From contig NC_037638.1 of assembly GCF_003254395.2 (NCBI RefSeq), positions 12,049,086 to 12,113,085 on the forward strand: a DNA stretch of 64,000 nt, given 5' to 3'. Below, one piece after another: positions 12,992 through 26,120 of this stretch (position 1 is the first letter of the stretch; every line of letters begins with the position of its first letter). Made by a program: the position numbers and the translations under genes. Source of the DNA: Apis mellifera. Its lineage: Eukaryota > Arthropoda > Insecta > Hymenoptera > Apidae. The notes beneath the pieces are model-generated. The model made no database searches. It was not told where the DNA came from and worked only from the letters and a program-made list of their open reading frames with translations.

Positions 12992-14836
12992 TCAAGAATC
13001 ATTATTGAGTAAATTCACATTCATAGATATTTTTTGAGAAATCAAAATATTAGAAATTCGTGTATGTTCTCTATTATTTTGAGTATTATTTGATTCAGAT
13101 CTTGAATCATCATTATTAGTGTTGTTATTATTATTATCTTCTTGAGAATTAGATGAAGAAGCATTATCTGTTTGAATTAAAGTTGTGTTTAAGATATTAT
13201 CCATTTGTGCTACTTCATATCCAGATAAATTTCCATTTATAACTTCACGTGTTAATTGCCTAAAATTATATATTAAATATTATAAATAATGTAATATAAA
13301 TAATAAAATAATTATGCATATATAATTATGATTAAATAAACATATTTTTCTTTTTTTTTTTTAAATATTTACTTACTCTGAAGTCCAATTGTTAGATTGA
13401 TTAGACATATAATGCAATGGTTCTGTTGCATTATCATTATTTTGATCATTTTCATAATTAAAATTCGTATGATCCCTATATGGAGGTGCACAACAAGTAG
13501 CACGTACAAGATTATTCTTATCTTTCAAATTTTTATTATTATTAAAAGGCATTGAAGATGACTTTTTTTTGCAAGTGATGAAAGGACCTGTAAAATATTA
13601 ATGTAATGATAATTTATATGAAGAAATTATATTAAACATCATATTAATATTATCCAAGTAACATACATAATTCTATATATGTTATTACCGCGTTCTGAAC
13701 AGTCCGCAAGTAAATTCAGCGTTCAAGTAGGTAGGTATACTGTAATGAAATAATTGTTCTTTTTCGTAAAACAAAATTAACCGTTTTTTTCACGGTTAGT
13801 AATTTTTAACACATAAAAAAATGTTAAAAAGTGCAAAATTAAGACACAAAAGCTGCAAACTACAGTGCTTATATATCTTAATTTACTATATCTAAATTTA
13901 GCGTGAATTTATTGAGTTTGTTTTACTACAAATATCAAAAGAAAATATGTTAAATAAAATATTTTTAAATAAATATATAATAAGCTATAGATAAATCTAC
14001 CTACTTATTAATAACAATCGTTTGTGTTATTTAAATAAATTTTTTTTTAGTGCTGCTCTTAAAAATAATTGTGTTTATAAATATTACTTACTATTTTCTA
14101 AAGGTGGAGCAGTGGGTTCCATAACGCGAAGTTCTCCGCTTTGTTTTATCTTGTTATTTTGTCGTTTTGATGTTCCTAAAACATTACATTACATATTTGC
14201 AATTATATTTAATTATCTCCCAAATAAATTTATATCAAAAGAAATTAAAAATATTTAAATTTATTACTTACGTTTTTTATAAAATATAATAATAAGTAAA
14301 GTCAATACTCCAAAAATTGTTAATATTCCAAATGTTGTATAAATAATTATATTGTTGTTCAATCTATATGATTCTATATAAAATAAAAAAGAAAAAAATT
14401 AGTATACAAACAAAAATTATGATTTTAAACAAAATTTTTATTTTTTTCAAATTAATTTTTTTTTTATTTACCGGAAATAGTTTGCTCTGTATTTATTTTT
14501 CTACATAATAACGCCATTTCTCCAGTACTCAATTTTTCCGCGGTATAACTGAAATATGGAATTAATAAATATATATAAAATAAAATTATATATAGTATAT
14601 AAATATTTAATAAAAAAAATTGGAAAAAAAAAACAAAATTTAATTAAAAAATTAATGAATTACCCAGGAAAACAGGGTCCACATCGAGAAGGATGTCGTG
14701 ATCTTCCTTCGCTATTTTCTTGTCTATTATACCTGCTGCATTGAGTAAAGTCAACACATCGCTCCGATACATGATAACAATACTGCTTATCAGGACAATC
14801 AGTATCATCATGACAAGATTTTTCCTCTATCGTAGC
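12992..14836 (-). CDS. Single-pass membrane protein with short cysteine-rich ectodomain (TNF-receptor-like candidate)
   Basis: Supported exons: 14664-14836 (or from 14826), 14472-14548, 14272-14373, 14092-14175, 13377-13587 and 12992-13259; all phases agree. The ectodomain has eight cysteines in about 80 residues (SCHDDTDCPDKQYC, RCVDFTQCSRYNR, HPSRCGPCFPGY, ALLCRK). A membrane helix follows (IIIYTTFGILTIFGVLTLLI) with stop-transfer lysines. The cytoplasmic part of about 190 residues is Asn/Ser/Asp-rich and disordered, with MEPTAPPLEN and ATCCAPPYRDH as the most structured pieces. One small cysteine-rich module on a type I protein recalls the insect TNF receptors Wengen and Grindelwald, but I cannot assign it to either. 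The signal-peptide exon is not certain; a candidate is at 17787-17892. The spans called here are likely real, the function is not known. Confidence 0.75.
13689..13739 (-). other. Possible 51-nt cassette exon in the receptor gene (would truncate)
   Basis: In the 13588-14091 intron a GC-richer block is bounded by an AG (ATTACAG) and a GT (GCG|gtaata) on the minus strand. If included after exon 14092-14175 it would be read in phase 1 and hit TGA after five codons, so it would act as a truncating (poison-type) cassette rather than add sequence. This is a candidate only. Confidence 0.2.
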
Positions 14837-17786
14837 CTATAAAATAGTTTATTTTTAATTATTTTATAACTTTTGAAATTTAAATAATTCAACAGATATT
14901 AACTATAACTTATAAATATATGTTAGAGAATGATTTTTAAAATAATCGAAATGAATATTATATTATAATAAGTTTTCTATATATATTGATAAACATAAAA
15001 TTAAGCTGATTATAATTTTTTTGAGAATTATAATTTGTAAAAAAATTAATCAATATGTAAAAATTGTAAAAATTAACTATAATTGTAATTAAAATAAAAA
15101 AATGAATAATTTTGTGAAGATTTTTATTTATGTAAAATATGTATCATTAAAATAAAAATTAAATACAGAGTAATTTAATAATTTTATAATCCAAATATTA
15201 CAAATACTTTAAATTAAAAAATTTAAAATAATTAATTTGATATAATTAATCTGATCGATAAATTTATATAATAATTAAAAAAATAATATTATATTTTTCA
15301 ATTTTATTCGTATAAAAGAAACGTGGAATGTGAGCACTTCCGATTTAAAATCTCATAAACTCATATTCTCAACGATTCTTGTGACCTATATATCAGTAAT
15401 AGAAGATATTCCAAAAAAATTATTTTTTTAAACTTATTTTTTTTACATAACAATTATTATAAAAAATAAAAATTAAAAATTCATAATTAATTTATGATAA
15501 AGCAAATTAACATTTTATTTTTTATATTATGCATTTATTAAATAAATTATATTACTAATAATATAATTTATTATAAATATTATTTCTATAAATATATTTC
15601 TATAATTTAGAAAATTATAATATTTTATTTGTAATTTGATATATATATATATTAAATATGTTTAATATTTTAATTTTTTAAAGATTGTTAAATCATATAT
15701 TATAAAATAAAAAACAAATTTTGTATAATTTATTATTAACATTTAATCTTTTTAAAAGGAAAAAAAAATAAGCTGTATATATTCCAAATTTTTGTTTATA
15801 TATTATAACTTTATCAAATCTCATAAATATAAAATAAATATTAAGAAATAATAAATCGTCATTTATAAAAAAAGAAACACATGTAATATTTTATTAATAT
15901 TTTTAATAAATTGAGTGTAGAATTAAAATATAGAAAAATGATTCTGCAATTTTTGATCTTTCAGTATACCGCCATTTTGTTTAAGACAAGTGCCACCATT
16001 TGACAGTTTGATCTATAATTACGCAGAATGGATTTACCATTATTTTATTAATATATATAAAATTATTATATTAAATAAGTATTATTTATATTAATCTTTT
16101 TTAAAATATACAAAAATAATTAAAATTACTTAACAATAATGATTTTTTTATATTTTTTATAAATATATTCATTTTTAATTATCAGAATACTTTCTTCATT
16201 ATTATCGAAAATTAATTGTTCTAGAATGTAATAATGAAATTTTTTTATTCCTTTTTTCTTTTACTAGAATCGGATATATATTGCATAAATATCATAAAAA
16301 ATCGTATATATAATATTATATAATATAATTATATTATATTATGTATTAAAAAATATTAAATATAATACTAAACATAATACTAAAAGATAAGATTAATTTT
16401 TTCATTTACAAAATAATCAATATTTTTTCTGATAAAATTATCATAATTTTTTTAAGATTGTAATATCATATTTTTAATTAGTAACTAATATATTATATAT
16501 TATATTAAATTATTTTTAGCATTATATATTCATATAAAATATATATTAATTGACACGTTTTTTATACAATAAGAATATCATCATATTATAAATAATTAAA
16601 ATTTATTAAAAAAATTTTTTATTATTGATAAATTGATAAATTTTAAAATATTTTAATAAAATTTATTAGTCAAAATTTTAAATATTATATGTATAGGTAC
16701 AAGTATAAATCATCATTATAAACTTTGTTAAATTTTTATAATGCTAATGATATAATTCAATAAATTTTTATTTCTTTTATTTCTAGTATATTTATGACAT
16801 TTATATCTAATATGAATACATAAATTTAAAACTATATATTTTGTATGCTGCGTATTGTATACATAATTGTATATATACACATGCACATACGCGCACACGC
16901 GCGTGCATATACACACATATAGATATTGTATCAAAAAATTATTATATTATAATATTATAATTGTTTTCTTATTCCTTTGTGATATTTTATTTCTATAATG
17001 GCTGCAGAGATTCCCGGGCGAAAAAGAAAAAAACGACAGTTGAGTGACTCATCGCGGCGCGCTTATATCGTACTGAGAACTGCGTGGAACACATATTCCG
17101 GTTTCAATAAAAAGATCATGATGGGATTTATATAAATTATAACATATTACATAAATTTTTATATATTTTTTCATATTTTAGTTTATCATTAAATTTTGTT
17201 TCATTGAAAATAATGCTTAATATCAATAATAATTACGGTATTTATCGTATAATAAAAAAAGTTTGTTTACAAAGAAGTACAATTGTCCATGAAATCGAAT
17301 ATATTAAAAAAAATATTTTCAAAAAAAGAATTATTAAAGATAATTAATACTTGAAAAAATGATGAAATCGTGATCTTAAATTACAAAATTTACAAATATT
17401 TAAATATCTTTAATAAATAAAAAATTTTTATATTTATTTCAATAGAAATTAAAGAAGTAATATAAGAAAAGAAAAAAAAAGATTTTAGAAGACAACGTGG
17501 CAATGATTTGATACTTCTATCATATGTATATCACTGTTGTAAACTTTATATATGATCTTTATATATGCAAAAGATTTCTGTAAATATATAACATACTTAT
17601 ATGTTTTGCTGATGATACGTAATGTATTTCGAACTTGATTGTATCAATTTAATAAAGCGGATAAATCTTTAACGAAACAATCATATGTTGATTTGATTAA
17701 AAGCTATTAAAATTTGTTGAATGAAATCATTCGATCACTCCCTATTGAAAATAGACGAAAGAAATAAAAAATTTTACTTTACTTAC
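14837..17786 (-). other. Presumed large first intron of the receptor-like gene
   Basis: No further exon of the gene could be recognised here. Two less AT-rich islands stand out: 15960-16030, with an AAAATGGCGG box and a 19-bp motif that recurs at 55.5 kb, and 16998-17110, a GC-richer island open as a 45-codon plus-strand frame. The rest is AT-rich filler with short CA/TA alternation near 16850-16920. Confidence 0.4.
16998..17135 (+). other. Small 45-codon plus-strand reading frame in a GC-rich island
   Basis: The frame begins MAAEIPGRKRKKRQLSDSSR and is strongly basic at its start, resembling a nuclear-localisation segment. It ends at TAA at 17133-17135. The island is much GC-richer than its surroundings, which could equally reflect a promoter or enhancer. 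On the opposite strand it reads MSHSTVVFFFFARESLQPL before a stop. No splice partner or homologue could be identified, so coding status is open. Confidence 0.15.
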
Positions 17787-17892
17787 CATTGGAAAATATG
17801 ATGTAAATATATAAAGGTCGGAAATATGTATCACTTTTGAGATTGTACTCGCATGTACGTAATATTTGTCTGAAGACAGTTGACAGGTTCAT
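17787..17892 (-). CDS. Candidate first coding exon of the cysteine-rich receptor gene
   Basis: On the minus strand an ATG at 17892 opens 35 codons (MNLSTVFRQILRTCEY..., ending PLYIYIIFSN) and runs into an excellent donor, AATG|gtaagt, leaving one base. This joins in frame to exon 14664-14826 if the second AG at that acceptor (GATAG|AGGAAA) is used, giving ...IIFSN-EEKSCHDD. The hydrophobic stretch just before the junction could be part of a signal sequence but is short and preceded by charges, so it is an atypical signal peptide. The donor is convincing as an exon edge; its coding role is uncertain and the exon could instead be 5' UTR. Confidence 0.35.
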
Positions 17893-18040
17893 CCGTGTGT
17901 AGAGTTTCGCACGCAAAAACAAATGCACTGTTTGAAATCCACCTGTAGTCTGATGCTGCGATCGCCGGCATATACTGAACGTGTTCAGACCTGCTCACGA
18001 CAAGACAGGTAGTGGGGGGTGGCGACAGTAATGTAGTTGA

Positions 18041-18048
18041 TTTATATA
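18041..18048 (-). promoter_or_regulatory. TATA box for the receptor-like gene
   Basis: TATATAAA lies on the minus strand within an otherwise GC-richer 200-bp block (17880-18050). A start about 30 bp downstream would fall near 18015, giving a 5' leader of about 120 nt before the ATG at 17892. Position and strand agree with the candidate first exon. Confidence 0.4.
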
Positions 18049-18059
18049 GGCCCTTCCTT

Positions 18060-20319
18060 TCTCAAGAAAAATATTTTCTATTATATATAGAAAGTATTGC
18101 AAGTAAAGAAACAAATCAATTACATACAATTTGAAATTTTATACGTGGATATATATTTTATGCACGTATATAAAATATTGATTCTTAATTAGATTTAAAT
18201 TTATAAATAATTTACAAATTTATAAATTTATTTTTTAATATATATGTTACAAAAAATGTGTATATAATTTCATTCTATTTTAATTTATATTTATATAATA
18301 TTATATTAAATTAAAATTATATCTATATCAATTTGTTCTATTTTGTTTGTTTATAATAAAATTTCATAGTTTTAGATTATCTGTAAAAATAATTATATAA
18401 TTATTATATATATATATATATACATATTTAATAAAATTATTATATAAACATAGAATATTACTAATATTACATATTAAAAGATATATCGTACATATTCATT
18501 TATAAATAAACAAATATAAAAGTATTAACTTAATTTGTATAATTTGTATTAAAACTTTTAAATAATTACAAGAACTGCAAAATAAAATCTGTTATTAAAA
18601 TTAAAAAAGAAATTGAGACATTTTTATAAAATACGTAATATATCAATTACTTTTTTAAAAAAGTTAATTTTTAATTAATTAAAAAAATTACATAATTTTT
18701 TTTAAATATAAATAAAAATTTCTTTTAAAAAAATTTGTATTTTTTTCAATACTTTTGATCAATTTTTATAATTTAAAATAATGAGATGTCTGTATAATTA
18801 CCATGTAAAAGATAGAATAGGAGCCTAAATATATACAAATAATAGGTACATTAAAAAACATATTTTTTTTGTTACTAAAAAACATATTTTTTTAAATTTT
18901 TCTAATATTTCAATATATATTTTACAATTAATTTATAAAATTTATATTACAATTTACATATATTATATAATATAAAAATTCATAAATTAATGCATTCAAA
19001 TCGAAAATAAAAGTTTGATGAAAATATCGAAATTCTAACAAATACGTAATAAAAATTTGTTTTGTTTATTGTTATTTAATCCGCAATTTGTAAGTATTTC
19101 ACTTATATAATTACATTTTTAAATACATAATAATTAATTAATAATTTTTTATAAATCATTTTATAATTATTTAAAATTTAGTAACATTTTGGAATTGTTA
19201 TAAATATTTATAAATAATAAACCAATTTTATTCGCTTCTATAATTTGATAGTAAAAATTAAAAAATAAATGACAAAGCGATAATACTAAATGTTTATAAG
19301 TTTCTAGACTTAAATTATAAAAGAAATTTTTTACAATTTTCAATTAAAAAATGGAATATATGAAATTTATATTACAATCATAAATATATATAAATTTTGT
19401 TATCAAAAGTATTATATTTGAATTCGAATTTAATTAAAAAATTTTCATTATTCATAAATTTTAAAAAATATATTTTGCAATCCTTTTTGATATTTCAAAA
19501 TATTTTTAAATTATTTTCATATATAATATAATTATAGTGTATTATATTATATTTATCTTTAAATTATTTTATTTTTACTTACCATTATTTTTCAATAACT
19601 ATTGGTAGAAGTATATTTAAAAACAAAATATAATGAAGTAAAAAACATAATATGTATTTTCATTTTAGTATATATGTACATACACTGATAAAATGGGAAC
19701 AGCCTTATTTCTATTAATTTATGATAATAATAAGCCATAATATAATACTTAAAGTATTAAACACAAAATTCCAAACATTTCTAGAATATCACCATATAAT
19801 TATTTTTAAATTACAGTTATCAAGAGTTTAATGTTAAACAGTTCCTGTACTTTTTAATTATATCAATGATCATGATATCAGATATTAGTTTGAAATATAT
19901 TTTTATTTTATAATCTGTTATTAAAATGTGTTGCTATGTATCTTTATTAAAAATTAATATTTTAATATTTGAAATTTTTTCTTTTTTAATGATATATAAT
20001 AAGTAATTTCTAATTATTTTCTATTGCAAAATTTATATATAATGTGTGTTTGTATGCAATAGCAAACAATTTTAATTCTATAACATTAAAATTATCGCAT
20101 TACCTATCATGTAACTTTTTTTCAACATATAAGCTTTTTTTTTTTAATAAAAAGAAACCAATTAATATATAACATATAAAAGGCTACCATTCTTTTATAA
20201 TGTTTTTTTCTTTGAGGTATCCAAATATATGAACCATTCGAATCTTCTTTCCAGGTACTACTTCATTTATCATATTATGGTCTGTGCTACCTTATTTGTT
20301 ATTTGCAATAAACAGGCAT
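18060..20319. other. AT-rich intergenic DNA between the receptor gene promoter and Asf1
   Basis: Very AT-rich throughout, with a (TA)n run at about 18402-18421. No reading frame, RNA gene or dispersed repeat was recognised. The right end is the Asf1 3' flank. Confidence 0.45.
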
Positions 20320-21376
20320 TCACATCACTTCCATACTGTTATGTGTATTTTCTGTAAATCCCAATGTAGATGTTGGTGCATCTTGCGATGTTTCTTCTAA
20401 TGACTGTGCATCCATGCCTTCTGGTACATTATTTGTTGTTGAACTTGTTCCATCATCCCAATTTATTTTGAATCTAGTGACACGAGGTTTATCTCCTAAG
20501 ATATTTCTTTGTACTTTATCAAACTGAGGCTGTGGTGGTGGATTTTCTCTGAGTTCTGCATCTGTGTATTCATTATTTATAAAGTAACCAACACGTACAA
20601 ATTCATGTCCTCTATATGAACAAGTTAATAAAACCACTGTAACTCCTAAAGCATCATTCACTGGAATTCTACTAACATCTGGAGGATCGGCCTAAAATAA
20701 AATATAAATGCTAAATTTATATAGAAAAATAATGTTATAAGTATTAAATATATATTTAACTGAAAGATTTTAATTGAAATTTAAAATTGTTGTTTTATTA
20801 TTAATTAAATCATTATTTAAATGATATTTTCAATATACCTGAAAAATAAACATATGCCTTCCCTCAGGTATTGGACCAACATAAATTGTGTCTAAAACTT
20901 GATCAAATTCTTCAGATTCAGCACTACCGACATAGATCATTTTCCATTCCAAATCTATAAAACCATTATTATTATTATTATATGTTACATGTTGCTTATT
21001 TCAAATAAAGTACTTGATACAATGTTTAAAAGAAAATATATTAGAACTAAAAAAAAAAAAAATGAAATATAAAATAAATTAGTTTCTTTTAATCACAAAA
21101 TTGTTAAAAAAGATATTATTGGTTTGTCCTTGAAAAATTCAGTATTAAATTATTAAAACTAACCTAGCATAAGCACTAAAAATATTCGGACATATAGTTA
21201 TTTTTAATAATGTTAATATCAAGTTAGAAATGTATTTTATAAAATAAATAAAGGTTAGAATAACTACCTTCTTTTAGTTCTTCGATACATTCGAAAGTAA
21301 CTTCGAACTGGAATGGATTTAGAAACGGCGAAGGATTATCGAGAACAGCTACATTTGCTAACTGAACTTTAGCCAT
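20320..21376 (-). CDS. asf1: Histone chaperone Asf1, 3 exons
   Basis: Asf1 binds the histone H3-H4 dimer and hands it to CAF-1 or HIRA during nucleosome assembly. Exons in transcript order: 21268-21376, 20839-20954 and 20320-20691; phases agree and give 198 aa. Residues 1-155 are the conserved immunoglobulin-like core, almost unchanged across eukaryotes: MAKVQLANVAVLDNPSPFLN, DLEWKMIYVGSAESEEFDQ, GRHMFIFQADPPD, DALGVTVVLLTCSYRGHEF and RVGYFINNEYTD, the latter containing the H3-binding strand. The C-terminal tail is short, acidic and Ser/Thr-rich, a usual target of Tousled-like kinases. The Gln at the exon 2/3 junction (FQ-ADPPD) confirms that splice. An E2F-type site lies about 180 bp upstream. 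The identification is essentially certain. Confidence 0.97.
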
Positions 21377-21554
21377 CGTTGATTTTGTTTAATGAATAAT
21401 TTCACCGAAACACCGTGAATTTTATAATAACAATTTTAAAGAACTATTTATCAGATTGTATTCTTTATACTGAATTAGAAAATTAATCTTTTGAGAGACG
21501 AAAGATCTCGAATCAAAGCATAAACAATTTCATTCCAGCACACAGCTTACTTTG

Positions 21555-21562
21555 GCGGCAAA
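21555..21562 (-). promoter_or_regulatory. E2F/DP-type site upstream of Asf1
   Basis: The minus strand reads TTTGCCGC, an exact match to the E2F consensus TTTSSCGC, inside a near-palindrome TTTGGCGGCAAA (plus strand, 21551-21562). It sits about 180 bp before the Asf1 start codon in a GC-richer 80-bp block that stands out from AT-rich flanks. Asf1 is an S-phase gene and a known type of E2F target, which fits. Confidence 0.5.
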
Positions 21563-24500
21563 CGAACCAAAGGATGTTTCCGGTCTTTCGGGAACAACCG
21601 AAACTTCATATGATATTGTATACATGTGATACATATGATAGTAGTTGTAATATACACTTTAAAAATTACTGATTTTAATTCGATGCAAATTTTAAGTATA
21701 GAAAAAATGGTTATTATTTTTAATTTTATATGAATTATTCCAAATATTTATTTGAATATTAATTATTATGATAATTTAAAAATATGTTCATTGCGCTGTT
21801 TTGAAATTTTTACTTTCAAATATTAATTACAATATAATTTAATATTTTTATGTATAACATAATAAAATTATAAAATTGGATTTTAAAAATAGAGAAAAAT
21901 ACAAAATAAAATATATTTATAAAAAAGGTATTTACTTACTTTAACAGTAAAACAGATTATTTTAACCGTTTTTGTTTTTTTCTCTATTGTTATTTTTGCA
22001 TTTTAAAAATATAATCATTTTTTTATTTTATATTTTAATATATACAATGTATCAATAAAAAATAGTTTATAAAACTAAGAACAAAAATTATTGATTGAAA
22101 TTCAATTCAAATGATTACATAGAATGAAACTCCCAGAATTCTAGTGTGAAATTAAACATATTCACTTATAAGCATTGCAAGCACGTCTTTGTTCTTAAGG
22201 ATTATTTACAATATAGTGACACATGAGTAGTATATATTGATGCAATATTGCAAATTTTTTAAATTTAATTATAAAAAAAAAAATAAAATAAAATACAAAT
22301 TATTTATAAATAATCTCTTATTTCTGTTTAATATTATAATAATAAAAAATATTATAGATTTTTGAATATAATTGATTATATATCATTGAATTTAAAATTA
22401 AACAATTGTCAACATAGATGAAATATAAAATAGATTTAATATATATTATATTAATTTTTTGTTAAAAAGTTTGAGGATTTGTGGAATCTGTTATTATATT
22501 TTTAAAACTATTTATAATATTAATATTTAAAATATAATTAGAACAGTATTTTGGATTAAATATATACTATATATAAATACAAAATTTCAAGAATATTATT
22601 ACATAGAATAGTCAAACATAGTTTTAATAAAAATGTTTTAATAACAATTTTAAAAACGTAAAATAAATTTTAAAAATAGTCTTCACATTGATCATTTTAA
22701 TTCACATTGTATTTGGAAATTTATACAAATTTATAAAAAAAAATAATTTTAAAAAATGTATGTTCAAGTATATGGTTATTAAGTATATAGTTATATAATT
22801 ACAATTTTTAAGAATTTGTTATTTTAAGCACAGATGAAGTACAGGATAGACTTAACAACCTATGGCACTTTGTATTATATGTCCTGAAATACCGACTTCA
22901 AAAGAAGTAAAATGTTTCTCATGCCCTCGGTGATTTATCATGCTTACTAATTTCACAAAACATACATTATACCGAGTCGATAATATCGCATGCGACATGA
23001 AAATGATAAAGGAATCATTTCTAATTTCTGTAACAAAAAATTTCGTTGCATAAATTTATTCTATATCTCATCTATAATTAGATCATTTAAAAATATGATT
23101 TAATGAGTATTAAACATTTTTCTTATTATTTTAATATTTCGTTAAAGAACATGTATATAGCTAACTAATTTTTCTATGATTATTTTATTTTAAATTATGA
23201 ATTCTAATTTGTTTTTTAAAATATTTATATAGAAATTTTACAAATTTTGAAAAATAATTCTAATTTTTTAAAAATTATGTATTGATTTTATAAAAATTTT
23301 ATAAAATTATGTATTAAAATTTATATATTAAATTTAAAGGATAATTTTAATGTTTATCATAAAAATAAAATTGCTATTTAGAACAATCAAAATTTTACAT
23401 ATAAGGTTTATTAAATATTTTTTTTATGTACATTATATTTCTGACATATTTATGTTATCTATACAGAATTGCTTTCATATTGCGACATAAGTCGGCAGAT
23501 AATTCATTTTCAAATATTTTCCTTTCCTCCGTTTTCATTAAATAACAATAGAAATTTATAAACAAGCAACATTCAAATAAATTGCTCTAAACTGTATTAC
23601 TATTCGTTGCGAGTAGCACCGTTTAATTTATATTCAAGTCATAATAATTAATTTAATTTTCATGACATTAAGAAAATTAAATCCTTATGTTTCTTGAGAT
23701 TGTTTATGATGTAAAATATAAACGTAATAATAATAAAAAAACGTTTGACCAAAAATGATATAAAAAACATCTCTAAATAATTTCAATGGACAGATTGGAA
23801 ATCTTTGAGACAATAATAGAAAAGATATAATAGACAAAACACTTATTTCATTAAACTCATCAAATACAATCATTGATTGTATGATATATATTTCTATATG
23901 TTCCATTATTTGAACTTGTTTTAATGTTAAAATCTTTATCCAAAAAAAAAAAAAAAAAAAAAATAAATGGATAATTATCTCTACAAAGATATAATATAAA
24001 CATGTGCATAGAAAATTAGGAGAAACATAATAAAGTATTTCGCAAAAAAGCTTTTATTTACATTTGTTCATCTTTCTTCAGCGTTGTTTTTTTTTTTTTT
24101 TTAATCTAAAATTGCAATAAAATCCCACAAAACCGATCGCATTCATACTGATCACCTTTTTTTGTTGTGGAATGTTTTATATAATAAATACAGCTTCCGA
24201 TATAAATTAAAAACGAGTCTTGCATTTACAACTGAGGATGATTGAAGGAGGGAAGAATAGATACATGTATGTAATGAATGTGAAAGTGTATGATTGTGTG
24301 TACATGAATACTCCATGCGCCCATATGCGCACGTATTATGTCTGTTTACATGTGAATCCCGATGTCGCATCGAATAGAATCTGCAGATTCTATCACAACA
24401 AACTTATATCTACTCACGACGAGCCCGTATACCTTATTTACAATGTCCATATAAACATATACATCGCGCTGACTGCTCATTTATTATCAACTTATTATCG

Positions 24501-26104
24501 ATATTAGGAAGTGAAGAAGATAGAAAATAGTTTTGTACCTTAGGTTCAATGTGAAAAAAGACTCTGCGTGCGAGTGTATGTGTATGTGAAAAAATTATTA
24601 AGATTAAAAAAAGAGAAGAAAAACAAAAATGGAATTACAGAGACGAATTAAGAAAAGAAAAGAAAAGAAAAGAAAAAAGAAATGAAAGAAAAATAAGGAA
24701 GAAGAAAGGAAAATATATAACGGAGGAAATGGAAAAAAAATATGCTGGCCTGTGCGTGAAGTTCTATTCTTCGTATAGGGAGTCTCCGACGCGGAGAGGA
24801 AACATCGTTACATCGTGTTTCGCCGCTCGACATTGAATTAACAGAAATCGCTGATATCCGTCCCTACGCGAGCGCAGTAGCATCTACCGGCTACATCGAC
24901 GTAACTTAATATGTAACAGGGAATTCTTAATCCAACCCTTAAGTGCTAAATCAATCTTACAATTGGACTGAGTGATAAATTATTATCGACTGTACAATGC
25001 CGTAAAAGTCTTCTTTTCTTCATCAACTTTTTCATCATATTTTTTTTTTTCTTTCTCTTCATTTTCAACATTATTTTCATATTTAATTTCTTTCAACTTT
25101 ACAACGAAAATAAAAAAGAAATTGTACATCTCCGCTTGTTGCTTGGAATTTTCATTAGAATTACTATAAATTTTTCGAGTTATCTTTTCGTTCATTTTTC
25201 ATTCGTTTTTCATTATTTGGACCACGTTAATAAATTTCCATTTTTTATTAAAACTTTTTTTAGCTTTTATTTTTCATTATAAAACATACTTCCTGTTGAT
25301 CGCAAAATGATAATGCCGTGAAACACGTGCATGCATGATCTCGAGGAAGTATACGCGTATCGATTAAACAAGTGATATAAACGATGATGTTGAATACCTT
25401 GAATTTAATTAAGAATACATTGTTTACATTCATTAGTTTAAAATTTAACAATGCAGAAATATTCGTTAAAATAGTGCTATTAAAAAGTTCATCTTAAACG
25501 TTATAAAAATTAAAAGAAATTATAAGAAAAATAAATTATTAAATAATATATCAGTAGGTATTCGTAGAATCATTATAATTTGTCATCGAATTCACATGTT
25601 ATACCGATACGTTTTCCACAGCCGAGTTTTTTTCACTACTCGAAGAAAGAAAAATAAAAGAAAACTTATTTCCTTCTCTCTTTTTCATTGACAATATACA
25701 ATCGTTTGTTTAAATCACATGAACCTTAATAAGTACCAAGTGCCTAATGTACAGTTCGAGATACCCTGAACACTACCCACGTTAAGGTAGAGGAAAGAAA
25801 CTCTGTTATCGAGTTCTGCGTATACATTTCTCCACTTTTTTTTTTTTTTTTTTTTTTATATACCATTATTTTTTTCTTCTCTGCCTCTCGATCACGAACT
25901 TTGAAATAAATATTATGAATACCATGAACAGCAAAAGTTCGGCTCAGATGCAGATGCGAAGCGGGAGATTGCAAATGGCAAGTTTCTTAATTTTTTTTTT
26001 TTTTTTTCAAATTTTCGCTTTAGGTTTTTGTCTATACACAAGGACGTATCTTACAGAGTAAAGATAAAATTTTTCCAGTTTCTTCGAAATTGTTTAGACC
26101 ATTA

Positions 26105-26120
26105 GCCGCCAGAGGGAGCC
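26105..26120 (+). promoter_or_regulatory. CTCF-like insulator motif
   Basis: GCCGCCAGAGGGAGCC closely resembles the CTCF core CCRSYAGRGGGCR. CTCF is present in most insects. The site lies 3' of the PRRT-like gene, between the compact gene cluster and the large membrane-protein locus. A single motif match is weak evidence. Confidence 0.25.
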
